From positions 62,001 to 126,000 of the forward strand of contig JANQEW010000029.1 in the NCBI GenBank assembly GCA_028278135.1: 64,000 nucleotides of DNA, in the 5' to 3' direction. Below, piece after piece: positions 8,237 to 18,595 of this stretch. Source of the stretch: Rhodospirillales bacterium. Lineage in GTDB: Bacteria > Pseudomonadota > Alphaproteobacteria > Rhodospirillales > Rhodospirillaceae. The translations under genes were made by a program, and so were the position numbers. The notes under the pieces were generated by a model, which worked only from the letters and a program-made list of their open reading frames with translations, made no database searches and was not told the origin of the DNA. Numbering within the stretch: position 1 is the first letter of the stretch; every line of letters begins with the position of its first letter.

Positions 8237-9379
8237 ATGTCTGACGTATCCAATGACGTATCCAAAGAGGATGTGCTAGAGGCGTTGCGCACTGTGATTG
8301 ATGCAGAAAGCGGTGGAGATATCGTAAGCCTGGGATGGATTACTAGTCTCCAAGTGAAGGAGGGACATGTAACTTTCGTGTTAGAGGTACCCCCTCAGCG
8401 GGCAGAAGACTTTGAACCCCACCGTAAAAAGGCTGAAGATGCAGCTTATGATGTGCCGGGCGTGCGATCTGTAACAGGTATTCTTACAGCTCATGGGACT
8501 GCTGCTGCACGAAAGCAGACTCAGAATGGTGGTCCTGTCAAGCAGCATATTTTAAATGGTACGTTACATCTGCCCACCATACAAGCCATTATCGCTATTG
8601 CATCTGGGAAGGGCGGAGTCGGGAAATCAACAACAGCAACTAACTTAGCGTTAGCCTTTGCGCAGCTGGGACTCAAAACAGGTCTTTTTGATGCTGACAT
8701 TTATGGCCCTTCTATCCCGCGGATGATGGGTCTCAGAGAATCGACACCTCATGTCAACGATGATGAGAGCAAACTCTTCCCGATTGAAAAGCATGGAGTC
8801 AAGGTCATGTCCATTGGCTTCATGGTGCCAGAAGATGCACCTGTCATCTGGCGGGGCCCCATGGTGATTGGAGCATTAGAACAATTAATACGTGATGTTC
8901 AATGGGGTACAATAGACATTCTTGTCATCGATTTACCGCCAGGGACGGGTGACACACAACTCACAATCTCGCAGAGAGTACCATTAACAGGTGCTGTCAT
9001 TGTGTCGACACCACAAGATGTTGCCCTTTCTGATGCCAGAAAGGGACTCAATATGTTCCGCAAGGTAGATGTTCCTGTGTTTGGAATTATCGAAAATATG
9101 AGTTATTATGTTTGTCCACAATGTGGGCACCGCGCAGAAATCTTTGCCTATGGAGGAGCGAAGAAAATTGCACAGGAGTTGAATTGCGATTTCCTAGGCG
9201 AAATCCCTCTTGATTCAGGAATCCGCGAGACATCCGATAGTGGGGTACCCATCGTCGCCTTCGCTGCGGATAACAAGCATACGAAGGTATATCTCGATAT
9301 TGCTCAAGCCCTTTGGGACCAGATTGCTATCCGGAAAAAGAGTGGGCGGCACGCACCTCAGTTTACAGTAGTAAAATAA
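8237..9379 (+). CDS. apbC: Mrp/NBP35-family iron-sulfur carrier ATPase (ApbC)
   Basis: This P-loop ATPase binds and transfers Fe-S clusters to target proteins. The 380-residue protein has an N-terminal MIP18/DUF59 domain (about residues 8-85). It then carries a deviant Walker A, SGKGGVGKSTTATNLA (about residues 118-133), with the two lysines of the ParA/Mrp class, and a Walker B-like IDLPPGTGD. The C-terminal YVCPQCGH supplies the CxxC that bridges the cluster in the dimer. I chose the ATG at 8237 because AGGAG precedes it at 8223-8227. An in-frame ATG 21 bp earlier has no such site. It is divergent from hflK. The window has several Fe-S clients, notably the four-cluster subunit at 24386, but a direct link is only inference. 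Confidence 0.93.
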   Translation: MSDVSNDVSKEDVLEALRTVIDAESGGDIVSLGWITSLQVKEGHVTFVLEVPPQRAEDFEPHRKKAEDAAYDVPGVRSVTGILTAHGTAAARKQTQNGGPVKQHILNGTLHLPTIQAIIAIASGKGGVGKSTTATNLALAFAQLGLKTGLFDADIYGPSIPRMMGLRESTPHVNDDESKLFPIEKHGVKVMSIGFMVPEDAPVIWRGPMVIGALEQLIRDVQWGTIDILVIDLPPGTGDTQLTISQRVPLTGAVIVSTPQDVALSDARKGLNMFRKVDVPVFGIIENMSYYVCPQCGHRAEIFAYGGAKKIAQELNCDFLGEIPLDSGIRETSDSGVPIVAFAADNKHTKVYLDIAQALWDQIAIRKKSGRHAPQFTVVK

Positions 9380-9665
9380 GTTTTTCGTGGCCGCAATCGA
9401 ACACTTCTCCTGACGCAGGATACGTAACGTAATACGTACTAAGAGGGCATGAATTCTGAAAACACAACCTGGTCATATCGGGCTGGTCGGGCTGGAAGGA
9501 CACATGATCGGTATATAGTATAGTACCTCCTGTACCTTCTAACAAAGATCACGTTTGCCTGTCCACTGCTCACAGGTTCTACAGGCGGCTCATGACCGCG
9601 CTTGCCGCGCTGTCTTGTGCTTCTGCAAAACCTCATGTCTATAGAATCTCAATGCTGATCTCTTT

Positions 9666-10400
9666 TTAAGAGAAATATGTAAAATTTTCTTTTCTTTGAT
9701 AGAAGATATCACGGAGGAGTACTGTACAAGCGATTCCCAAGAATGTTCCCATCACAACGTCACTCAGATAATGGACTGTGGTGACAACCAGACTCGTACT
9801 GACAAGCCCTCCTAGCAGGAGGAAGACTAAGCGATACTGTGGCCACAGTATCGTTAGTACGGTCGTGACGACCCAGATGGTTTGGCTATGGCCAGAAGGA
9901 AAAGATTGTTTAACCCAATCCAGACCACTGAAAAAGTTAAATCCATAGAAGCTTTGTTCAAACAAAAGGCGGGGACGGGCTCTACCAAAGATGACCTTCA
10001 ATCCAGCCACCAGAAAGCCAGAGCCCAGCATCGCGGTCAGCAACCATAGAACTACACGAGACTTTGCACGCAACTTGGCATACAACATTTTTTGTCTCAT
10101 GCTATTAGAGTAATGAGCCTGTAGGTACCAAACCAGAAAGGCCACGCCAGCTGTGACATACCATGTCCAGCTTTTGCCTAATCCTGTTAGAACCCTGAAA
10201 AATACTTCCCAAGGGAGTGAGAGATGTGTCTTACAATATAGAGCGAGTGGCCGATCAACCCAACCTATGAGGAGTATACATAAAAGCGCAATAGATGGTA
10301 GAAGATATATAATAGGATGTTTATAAAATGGTGTAAAATACACCTTTATGTATTCTAAATGTATCAGAAACAATTTTAAGTTATTGTATAAATTAATCAT
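9666..10400 (-). CDS. PAP2-family membrane phosphatase with atypical third motif
   Basis: This is a multi-pass membrane protein of the PAP2/LPP family, whose members remove phosphate from lipids such as phosphatidylglycerol phosphate or undecaprenyl pyrophosphate. Motif 1 is visible as KVIFGRARPR and motif 2 as SFPSGHSQ, which holds the catalytic acid His. Motif 3 reads SLVVTTVHYLSDV where the family has SR-x5-H-x3-D. The nucleophile His and the Asp are present, but the motif Arg is Leu. About five to six hydrophobic segments are seen. The start is uncertain: in-frame ATGs occur at 10400 and 10466 and a longer frame runs to 10574. None has a clear ribosome binding site, and I chose the one closest to the first membrane segment. 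Substrate unknown. Confidence 0.75.
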   Translation of the reverse strand: MINLYNNLKLFLIHLEYIKVYFTPFYKHPIIYLLPSIALLCILLIGWVDRPLALYCKTHLSLPWEVFFRVLTGLGKSWTWYVTAGVAFLVWYLQAHYSNSMRQKMLYAKLRAKSRVVLWLLTAMLGSGFLVAGLKVIFGRARPRLLFEQSFYGFNFFSGLDWVKQSFPSGHSQTIWVVTTVLTILWPQYRLVFLLLGGLVSTSLVVTTVHYLSDVVMGTFLGIACTVLLRDIFYQRKENFTYFS

Positions 10401-10790
10401 ATTCGCTGTTAAGACATGGTGCCTGTTGGTGGCAATGGGAAGGAAATGCGATATCAGACTATTCATTGAAAATATTATGTAGCAAGTCCTGAAGAGAGGG
10501 GCAAGATTCCCTACTGAGGTATGGACATTTTGAGGTATGGACCTTTTGAAGGGTGAAGGGTCTAGTGATGCCATGCATCATCCTTGACGCTGCTGATCTT
10601 CCGGAAAAGCCTTTGAATTGAAGTTTGAAGAGGGAAGACAGCTCTTCTGTACGTGAGGGCAAATTACCTGAACGTATGTAGTTTTCGTGCTTCTAGGATG
10701 ATCTTGGTGAGAAATTTATTTTTCTGAATCGCACATTATTGAACCATGTTGCAAGATGACCTTCATCGCACATGAGGCAGGCACGGCATT

Positions 10791-13331
10791 ATGAAGGCGG
10801 TTGTTGTGGTCGAATCACCGGCCAAAGCTAGAACAATTGGTAAGTACTTAGGCAGAGGATATCATGTTGTGGCCAGCTACGGGCACATCCGTGACTTACC
10901 TGCTCGGGAGGGCTCTGTCAGGCCAGATGAAAATTTTGCTATGGACTGGGAAGTGGACGCTCGAGCAGAGCGTCGGTTCCAGGACATAGCCAGAGCAATA
11001 CACGGGGCCAGCCAGCTCTATCTAGCAACAGACCCTGATCGTGAAGGAGAAGCCATCTCGTGGCACGTCCGCGAGGAGTTGGTTCGCAGAGCAATGTTGG
11101 GCGATATCGATGTTAAGCGAATCACTTTTCATGAAATTACTCGCGACGCTGTACAGGGGGCCCTGCAGTACGCACGTGATCTGAATGATGATTTAGTTGA
11201 AGCCTATCTTGCTCGCCGTGCTCTTGATTACTTGGTGGGCTTTACTCTCTCTCCAGTCCTATGGCGCAAACTTCCTGGTAGCCGCTCGGCGGGACGGGTA
11301 CAGTCAGTAGCGCTACGTCTGATCTGCGAACGTGAGGCCGATGTTGAGGGTTTCTCGGCACGTGAGTACTGGACTGTAGAAGCTGATTTGTTCACACCCG
11401 CTTGTATGTCCTTCACTGCTCGTCTGACACATCTAGACGGTCATAAACTTGAAAAATTTTCTCTTCCTGATGAAAGTCGTGCTCAGAAGGCCAGCAACAG
11501 AGTCAAGGCTGCAACACTCACAGTCAGAACTGTACAACAACACGAGAGTCAGCGAACCCCCCCACCGCCCTTTACGACCTCAACAATGCAGCAGGACGCG
11601 GCGCGTGAACTGCATTTGACAGCTAAACGTACCATGCAGATTGCACAGCGTTTGTACGAAGGGATTGATGTTGGGGGTGAAAGAGTCGGTCTCATCAGCT
11701 ACATGCGCACGGATAGCGTACAGATAACAGACACCATAGTCGATGCTATACGCGTTTTCATTGGTAAAGAGTTAGGAATCAATTATCTACCAGAAAGAAA
11801 ACGTACTTACAAAACAAAGGTTAAGAACGCCCAAGAAGCGCATGAGGCCATTCGCCCGACTGACATCTCTCGTCATCCGCGTATGCTTGCTACCTATCTA
11901 GATCAAGAGCAGTTGCGGCTCTATGAATTAATCTGGAAAAGAACTGTGGCCAGCCAGATGAAGAATGCTGACCTGAGGCAGGTCGCTGTCGATGTGATTT
12001 CGACAGATAAGACCATTATTTTACGGGCTACCAGTTCTGATATTGCTTTTGATGGTTTTCTCCGTCTCTATCATGCGGGTGCGGGTGCGGGTGCGGGTAA
12101 AGAGAAAGAGGAGGGCACAGAGGCAACAGGTGGTACGGTTGTTAAAAAGCCGCCCGATTCATTGCAAGATGATGCAAACAAGACTCTGCCCTTCATGAGC
12201 ACTCACGATTCCATACACCAGACTGCTGTCCGCGCTGAACAACACTTTACTCAAGCTCCGCCGCGTTATTCTGAGGCAAGTCTCGTGAAAAAGTTGGAAG
12301 AACTGGGGATCGGTCGCCCTTCTACTTATGCGACTATTCTCGCCGTGCTACAAGATCGTCATTATGTGCGGATGGAAGACCGTCGATTCATTCCAGAGAA
12401 TCGCGGCCGTATCGTCACAGCGTTCCTCGAAAATTATTTTAACCATTACATACAGTACACATTTACCGCCGAACTAGAAGACCAGCTTGATGATATCTCA
12501 GATGGTCGGATTGGATGGAAGAGGGTGTTGCGTCAGTTTTGGGAAGATTTTATTCGCCGTGTTGAGGATATTAGGAATCTCCGGGTCTCAGAAGTACTGG
12601 ACAGGCTGGACCGTGAATTGGGATCGCACTTTTTTCCAAAAACTAGCGTGGCTTCTAATCCGCGCCAGTGTCCTATATGTAAGAATGGGCGACTCTCTCT
12701 CAAACTGGGTAGATTTGGTGCGTTTATCGGCTGTTCAAACTACCCAGATTGCGGTTATACCAGGCCGTTGTCGATTCTTGTGTCCAATGGACATGAAAAA
12801 AATGGACATGAAAAAATAAGTGCTAACGACGTGCGCATTCTTGGCCTCCATCCAGAGACCGGGGCCCAGATCAGTCTACGTAAGGGACCGTACGGTTCTT
12901 ATGTACAGCTTGACCCTGTTCATATCTCCCAAACCGCAAGAAAAACAAGAATTATCAGCGGGAACCAGGGGAGGGGCACTGGCGAGAAGACCGCAGAAAC
13001 CCGCAAAAGGGGAGAACACAGGGGAGAACCAAAAGGCTCTTCGACTCAGAAGCCCAGGCGTGTGCCTGTACCGAAGAGCCTGCGTGCGACTTTCATAACA
13101 TTAGAAATAGCATTACAACTTTTACAACTTCCTCGCGGCATTGGGCTACACCCAAAAAACGGCAAACCTGTCCTACTGAAAGTCGGCCGCTATGGTCTGT
13201 ATGTCGAGCATGAGAAAGTGCGTGTAGCCTTGCCACAATACGACGAAAAAACTACCCTCTCTAACCCAGAGAGGTGTCACTTCGAGACTGCACTCGCCTT
13301 ACTCACGGCAAAAGCTAAAACTAAAAAGTAG
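10791..13331 (+). CDS. topA: DNA topoisomerase I
   Basis: This type IA topoisomerase relaxes negative supercoils. The 846-residue protein starts with the TOPRIM domain (VVVVESPAKARTIGKYL, acidic DPDREGEA). The catalytic Tyr is residue 304 in GLISYMRTDS, and the EELGIGRPSTYA motif is present. A C-terminal C4 zinc finger (CPICKNG...GCSNYPDC) follows, then basic repeats ending KAKTKK. Two stretches inside the gene are in-frame tandem duplications: (gcgggt)x4 at 12075-12098, giving alternating Ala-Gly, and an exact 15-bp duplication at 12786-12815, giving NGHEK twice. Both lie in linkers outside the catalytic core. The usual alphaproteobacterial neighbour dprA is not upstream. Confidence 0.97.
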   Translation: MKAVVVVESPAKARTIGKYLGRGYHVVASYGHIRDLPAREGSVRPDENFAMDWEVDARAERRFQDIARAIHGASQLYLATDPDREGEAISWHVREELVRRAMLGDIDVKRITFHEITRDAVQGALQYARDLNDDLVEAYLARRALDYLVGFTLSPVLWRKLPGSRSAGRVQSVALRLICEREADVEGFSAREYWTVEADLFTPACMSFTARLTHLDGHKLEKFSLPDESRAQKASNRVKAATLTVRTVQQHESQRTPPPPFTTSTMQQDAARELHLTAKRTMQIAQRLYEGIDVGGERVGLISYMRTDSVQITDTIVDAIRVFIGKELGINYLPERKRTYKTKVKNAQEAHEAIRPTDISRHPRMLATYLDQEQLRLYELIWKRTVASQMKNADLRQVAVDVISTDKTIILRATSSDIAFDGFLRLYHAGAGAGAGKEKEEGTEATGGTVVKKPPDSLQDDANKTLPFMSTHDSIHQTAVRAEQHFTQAPPRYSEASLVKKLEELGIGRPSTYATILAVLQDRHYVRMEDRRFIPENRGRIVTAFLENYFNHYIQYTFTAELEDQLDDISDGRIGWKRVLRQFWEDFIRRVEDIRNLRVSEVLDRLDRELGSHFFPKTSVASNPRQCPICKNGRLSLKLGRFGAFIGCSNYPDCGYTRPLSILVSNGHEKNGHEKISANDVRILGLHPETGAQISLRKGPYGSYVQLDPVHISQTARKTRIISGNQGRGTGEKTAETRKRGEHRGEPKGSSTQKPRRVPVPKSLRATFITLEIALQLLQLPRGIGLHPKNGKPVLLKVGRYGLYVEHEKVRVALPQYDEKTTLSNPERCHFETALALLTAKAKTKK

Positions 13332-13434
13332 TGTAAAATGGTCGGGTCGCGTTTCACCTGCTTCAAACGTCGTGGCGTGGGCAAAAAAACAGCCCGCTCT
13401 GCGTCTGTTCTGTATGTCTATATTGTCTATCTTG

Positions 13435-14693
13435 TCAAGAACCCGCTGTCTCGATGATTTTGTGGGCACTGACAACAGCCCCTCTTAAGATTTGCCGCTG
13501 GCACTGGGCCGAATCCGTTACCATGCGCAAGAGAGCAGCCCGTTGTTCTGCGTGTTCACGACGCAGACTAGCGACGTTTTGCGCTGCCCTCAGCTGAGAG
13601 ACCATAATCTCCCGTAGTGCACGATCCGTTTCCATATGCCGCTGTTCTATTTCTGCAGCAGCTGCTTTGAGATTTTTTGTCTGAAGAAGACTGTTTTGAA
13701 TGACGGTCATGGTAGCCTCTACCTCTTGCAGGAGTCTCCAGTATTGTGCCGGAGCACGACGTGCTTGGTTGCGGGCGCTCCTCATGACATTTCGGACTTC
13801 CAGGAGATAGCTTTTCGCTATGAGCAACAGTGTTTTCTTTGACAACAGGTGTTTTTGCACATGTTCAACGCTGTTGAATGTCTCCTGGGACAGACATTGG
13901 CGTGTGTTCGGAGAAGGCTGTGTGTTTGAAGGGTTGTATCGGTATCCTTTTACAGCCGCACTGGCAGAAGCCCGACGGCCGCAACGATGATTTTTATTGT
14001 CAGGCAGAACCGGTAACGTCTGCTGCTGAGGCCAGCGTGTTGGTTCCCCCATGTTTTCTGGGATGCAGCGTATGGTATGGCACGGGCGATCAGTTGTGAT
14101 TTCTGGCCTTTCTGACTCCTGAAAGGCCCAGCAACATTGGGAGCAGTTTGAAGCAGCCGTTCTTCTTATGGGAATATTGTGGTGTTTTTTTCGTTTTACC
14201 AGCCTTCGGCGTGTCGTACCTGCTGCACACGTTGCAGTCTTTCGGATGGTCGCCTGTCTAACAACGTCGCTTTTCTTATTTTTTTTTGCTGTTTTCTGTG
14301 TTGTTATCTTGCCCTCTCTCAAATCTCTCAAAAACAGATCTTCTCCCTCAGGTGGAAAAGAGAGGACTTTCTTTTGAGGTGATTGTCCAACGCAATCCTG
14401 GACTGTAGTGGTGGTCGACACCCCTTCAGGAAGCACTACTGCTGCCTGAGGCCTAGAGTATATATTTCTTTCTGCTTCTTCTGTAGTCCCGCGAGAGACG
14501 AGCACATTCTTCTGATTCTGATCTCGTGACTGAATTTTGCTTTTTTCATGGGTGATGCTTGGCTGGTGGCGGCTTTCTCCACGAGATTGGGACTTTCCCT
14601 CTCTTTCTGGAGAGCCAGTGTTAACAGGTAAAGCCGTCCCACCCAGACTACCAGCGTCACGCCTGTCACTAGCAAGCCCACCTGTTCGAGCAA
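13435..14693 (-). pseudogene. unrecognised membrane-anchored coiled-coil protein, probably frameshifted
   Basis: I do not recognise this gene. Reading from 14693, a TTG-initiated frame gives a single hydrophobic segment (LLVTGVTLVVWVGRLYLL) and then a basic-polar region, and stops at 14436. An overlapping frame, open from about 14505 to 13435, gives a long R/K/T/Q-rich stretch. It ends in a convincing amphipathic coiled coil of about 140 residues (VEATMTVIQNSLLQTKNL, LREIMVSQLRAAQNV). Neither frame alone has a good start or ribosome binding site. Together they resemble one membrane-anchored coiled-coil protein split by a frameshift near 14450-14505, and the middle part (13900-14250) reads like noncoding sequence. 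It is convergent with topA and downstream of ychF. It could instead be two unrelated chance frames, so confidence is low. Confidence 0.35.
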
Positions 14694-14855
14694 AAATTAA
14701 TTTTATTCTGGTTTCTTTCAGAGTATTAGAAATCTGTTAACTCTCGTCTTGTCGTTCCTTTTTCTAAACGCGAATATACAGGCTTCATGCAAACCCTTCT
14801 GTCTCAAATGTCTCAAAGAGATGAATCACTGAAAACGATTAATGACTACAAGCGA

Positions 14856-15959
14856 TTAATGACTGAAAAGGAAGTGAATAATATCTCCGTCTGTCACTAC
14901 ATAGTTCCTACCTTCTAGTCTGACCTTCCCAGCCTCACGAGCTCCTTGTTCACCGTTACAGGCTAGAAAGTCTTTATAAGGGATGGTGGCAGCACGAATA
15001 AATCCCTTTTTGAAATCTGAATGAATCACACCTGCCGCCTCTATGGCGCTAGCACCACGACGAACTGTCCATGCCCGTGTCTCTTTAGGACCAACAGTAA
15101 AGAACGTGATGAGATCTAAGAGGTGATAGCCACTTTTAACTAACCGGGACAGACCAGTTTCCATTGGATTCAACATAGTTAAGAACGCTTCTTTTTCTGT
15201 GATATCCTGAAATTGGACTATTTCTGCTTCAACAGCTGCGGCGATGCAAATTGCTGACAACTTTTCTAATTTTGCTCTTAAAAAAACACGTTCTGTATAT
15301 GCGTTACCGGTGGAAGCCGCATTTTCCTCTACGTTACATATATACATCATTGGTTTCGCAGTCAGTAGAAAAAGCTGTCTTTGCCTTGCCACATAATCAG
15401 GATTGTCAAAATTAATTACCCGTGCAGGCTGTCCTGATCGTAGAATCTCTAGTATAGGTTCTATTACAGCTATTTGCGCCTTCGCTTCAGTGTCACCGGC
15501 CCTGGCCTTTTTAGCGAGCGGTCCTGCGCGTTGTTCAAGATTATCCAAGTCCGCTAGCATCAATTCCGTTTCAACCGTCTCTGCATCTCGCAGCGGATCG
15601 ACAGAGCCTTCAACATGGGAAACATTCTCATCATCAAAGCAGCGTAAGACATGAGCAACAGCATCGCAACGGCGAATATGAGACAAAAACTGGTTGCCAA
15701 GCCCTTCACCCCTGCTCGCCCCACGTATGAGACCGGCTACGTCTACAAATCCAATGTGTGTTGCTACTGCTTTTGCTGAACGACCAAGACGGGCTAACGT
15801 ATGTAGGCGCTCGTCAGGCACAGCAACCATCCCGACATTTGGCGCAATCGTGCAGAATGGATAATTCGCTGCCTGAGCAGACATAGTCGACGTCAAGGCA
15901 TTAAAGAGCGTAGATTTTCCCACGTTAGGCAGACCGATGATGCCGCAACTGAATCCCAT
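14856..15959 (-). CDS. ychF: YchF, OBG-family redox-responsive ATPase/GTPase
   Basis: This is a ribosome-associated universal P-loop NTPase of the OBG family that prefers ATP. The 367-residue length is normal. It shows G1 GLPNVGKST (residues 9-17), the switch region around NYPFCTIAPNVG, G3 DVAGLIRGASRGEGLGN and a C-terminal TGS domain ending with the DGDIIHF-type motif typical of the family. The 5' side carries an exact 10-bp tandem repeat (15961-15980) just before the ATG. The 3' side has a near-duplicate of the last codons and stop (gattaatgact repeated at about 14837-14863). The usual partner pth is not adjacent. Confidence 0.96.
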   Translation of the reverse strand: MGFSCGIIGLPNVGKSTLFNALTSTMSAQAANYPFCTIAPNVGMVAVPDERLHTLARLGRSAKAVATHIGFVDVAGLIRGASRGEGLGNQFLSHIRRCDAVAHVLRCFDDENVSHVEGSVDPLRDAETVETELMLADLDNLEQRAGPLAKKARAGDTEAKAQIAVIEPILEILRSGQPARVINFDNPDYVARQRQLFLLTAKPMMYICNVEENAASTGNAYTERVFLRAKLEKLSAICIAAAVEAEIVQFQDITEKEAFLTMLNPMETGLSRLVKSGYHLLDLITFFTVGPKETRAWTVRRGASAIEAAGVIHSDFKKGFIRAATIPYKDFLACNGEQGAREAGKVRLEGRNYVVTDGDIIHFLFSH

Positions 15960-16066
15960 GACCCATCCTAACCCATCCTATCTCTGTTGAACGAGACACA
16001 TTTTATGCGCCTCCATTCAACACACCCTCAAATCTCCCAGTGTAACCGCCCGATGGAGAGAAAACG

Positions 16067-16141
16067 TGGTGCCGCCGGAGAGAATCGAACTCTCCGCCCC
16101 ACCCTTACCAAGGGTGTGCTCTACCTCTGAGCTACGGCGGC
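16067..16141 (-). tRNA. tRNA-Thr (GGT anticodon)
   Basis: The minus strand folds into a cloverleaf with acceptor GCCGCCG/CGGCGGC and D-arm GCTCAGAGGTAGAGC. The anticodon stem-loop is CACCC-TTGGTAA-GGGTG, with GGT as anticodon, and the T-arm holds GTTCGATTC. The CCA end is encoded (plus-strand tgg at 16067-16069). Confidence 0.96.
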
Positions 16142-16373
16142 TCTACTAATGATAGATATACATTTTAGCACGATCTTCGTTCGCAAGCAACTTCTCCCCC
16201 CCCTTAAACGGAGAGACAATCCATCGTCAACTGCCAATTCAATACCATGTATTTCACTCTCGCAGTGATATTTCCTACTGTTAGACCTTCACAGATATAA
16301 TATGCATTTATAATATGCATTGATCTCACAACGATTATATAGAATGATTATATAACATGATATCCCAACCTTT

Positions 16374-16448
16374 TGGTGAGCGCGACAGGGATTGAACCTG
16401 TGACCTCTACGATGTCAACGTAGCGCTCTCCCGCTGAGCTACGCGCCC
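16374..16448 (-). tRNA. tRNA-Val (GAC anticodon)
   Basis: The minus-strand cloverleaf has acceptor GGGCGCG/CGCGCTC with one G-U pair. The anticodon stem-loop CTACG-TTGACAT-CGTAG gives anticodon GAC, and the T-loop is GGTTCAATCCC. The CCA end is encoded at 16374-16376. It lies 232 bp from tRNA-Thr on the same strand. Confidence 0.96.
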
Positions 16449-16513
16449 TTATCCTATCTTTTCCTATCTTTCGGCCATTTGGCAAGTATTACTCAGAGAG
16501 TCCTATCTTTCAA

Positions 16514-16557
16514 TAATGTTGTTCCTCAAAAAAGGTAATGTTGTTCCTCAAAAAAGG
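16514..16557. repeat. 22-bp exact tandem duplication
   Basis: Two perfect copies of a 22-bp unit (16514-16535 and 16536-16557, beginning taatgttgtt and ending in six A and two G) lie between tRNA-Val and the hydrolase gene. It is the longest exact noncoding duplication I found in the window. Confidence 0.92.
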
Positions 16558-16646
16558 TGAGGAGTTCAATAATGAAAAATGCTGATCAGATGACATGAGC
16601 CGTGGAATAGGCTAGATTCCACCCGTTCGAGGGTAGGATTCTGTCC

Positions 16647-17546
16647 ATGACATTGTGTGCATTTCTCCCCCAGGTCGTTGATATTCGAGCGCCGGCAGAG
16701 CAAAAGGTTCCTTTCGTATTTGCTTCCCCCCATTCTGGTTCGGACTATTCACCTGACTTTCTGCGCGCGTCTGTTCTTGATCTGGTGAGTTTACGTCAAT
16801 CTGAAGACTTCTACGTTGACCAGATATTTACCTCAGTCGTCGACTTCGGCGCTCCACTGATTCGAGCCTTGTTTCCAAGAGTTTTTCTCGACCCTAATAG
16901 AGAACCGTATGAACTTGATCCAACTATGTTTGAAGATGATCTGCCTTCTTATGTGAAAACGCGGTCACCGAGACTAGCGGCTGGGCTGGGAACCATTGCC
17001 AAGGTTGTCTCTCAGGGGGTGCCAATTTATGCTGGCAAGTTACGCTTTGCTGAAGCTAAGCAGCGGATTTGTACTTTCTATCGTCCTTATCATCGGATTC
17101 TACGGTATTTGGTAGAAACAACAAGGCAACGTTTTGGCTATTGCGTAGTGGTCGATTGTCATTCAATGCCATCTTCTGATGGTATAACTTCTGATAAGTG
17201 GAGCTCACAAAATGCTGATTTTGTTCTTGGAGACAGATTTGGCACGAGTTGTGCACGGACTTTCATCACAACAGCTGAACTGACACTCAAAGCACATGGA
17301 TATCATGTGAGACGCAACAAGCCCTATGCAGGTGGGTATACGACTCATCATTATGGACAACCAACTCAACGGTTACATGCGTTTCAGATTGAAATTAACC
17401 GAAGACTTTATGTAGATGAGAAAACGTATGCGCCTTTACCAGGACTACAGACTCTGCAGAAAACAGTCACGGCCCTCGTCGCCGCGCTTATCATGGTTAC
17501 TCCTCATAGGGAGCAGCGGGAGCGACACTACGACTGCTCATACTGA
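16647..17546 (+). CDS. N-formylglutamate amidohydrolase family protein
   Basis: Members of this zinc-dependent family hydrolyse N-formyl-L-glutamate to formate and glutamate in histidine degradation, or act on related N-acyl amino acids. The 299-residue protein contains the early motif FVFASPHSGSDYSPDF and the DPNREPYELDP region. It also has VVDCHSMPS, with a metal-site His, and GGYTTHHYGQP near the C-terminus, all family hallmarks. Length is typical. No other hut genes are nearby, so a true histidine-degradation role is not supported by context. It is followed by a gene-free kilobase. Confidence 0.9.
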   Translation: MTLCAFLPQVVDIRAPAEQKVPFVFASPHSGSDYSPDFLRASVLDLVSLRQSEDFYVDQIFTSVVDFGAPLIRALFPRVFLDPNREPYELDPTMFEDDLPSYVKTRSPRLAAGLGTIAKVVSQGVPIYAGKLRFAEAKQRICTFYRPYHRILRYLVETTRQRFGYCVVVDCHSMPSSDGITSDKWSSQNADFVLGDRFGTSCARTFITTAELTLKAHGYHVRRNKPYAGGYTTHHYGQPTQRLHAFQIEINRRLYVDEKTYAPLPGLQTLQKTVTALVAALIMVTPHREQRERHYDCSY

Positions 17547-18595
17547 GCCCCAGTCCCAGCGCGCCCAGAAAAATTCAAAAACACTTTTTTTTCAATCATC
17601 ATGGAGTGAGAACGCTGCGTATTGTTGTGCAGCGCGCCCGGTGAGACTCTGTGTCCTTTGCAGCATGCATGATGCATGAAGGAAGTGAGCTGACGATCAA
17701 CACTGTACTGAGTATCCGTAAGCATGCGAAAAACGGACTCTTTCCAAAAAGGTGGACTCAGTCTCAGTCCACTTGGCGGAGTTAGTGTCGGCGCAGGTTC
17801 CTCCATGCTCATGTGCGCGTTGCGTGTTCATGGTTCCCGCCTGACTTGACTGAGAGTGAGATGTTGATAGGCATGCGAATGCGAGAAACGCACAACAACC
17901 TCGCTCCACACAGATATCTGATGCTCATGGAGCAGAAGGCTGTTTTTGTGAGGAGCGCACCTGTAACAAGCTATAACAGCAGATATTGTTGTGTCACAAG
18001 AGCCTCCCCTCAGGGGGATCCTAACCAATGGTCAAATAGTCAATGGTCTGTACCCTTGGCGGGGCTAGATGTTGGGGGACATCCCAATGCCCCCGACCCG
18101 ATGACCCAATGACCCCGACAGCAAGAGGCCTCCCTACTCCCTATAGGGGGTCTGTATATGGGGTCTGTGAGAGATGAGATGGTCGGTACGAACGATCTGA
18201 TGGCTTCTCTTACAAGCTTTTATTGCCCACAGGGGAGACTCCTAAAACTAGTCCCTTATGTCGATCATTATCCGACGATGCCGATAACGGCTTTTTATGT
18301 GAAATCTTTCCGTGCTTTTGCACCTTTTTTTGTAGTCTTCTGACAGGGATTCCTGTGCGTAGTCTACGGACTATGCTAATGGGATATCAGGGGTGGGCCT
18401 CGTCAATGGACGCGACTCTATTTTGCAGAGAGGGAAATTGTACTATTCTCTTTTCGCATGGTCTATAAGTAAAATCATCTCCGGAGTTTAGATACCGGCT
18501 CCGCACTGTAAAAGTGACCCTTGCAGGACTTCACCGTGTGGCGCTCTGAATTGTCATTCAACTTTTTTGTCAGCTCCAGCTAATGTGGAGGGGGT
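17547..18595. other. 1.05-kb gene-free stretch
   Basis: I see no credible gene. Open frames on both strands are short, start poorly and have no family features. The sequence holds many short direct repeats, for example ggggtctgtata/ggggtctgtgag near 18150, agtcaatggtc-type units near 18030-18050 and atgcatgatgcatgaa near 17665. It may be a decayed gene region between the hydrolase and the SulP transporter. The last bases (18585-18595) hold the strong GGAGGGGG ribosome site of the transporter. Confidence 0.55.
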
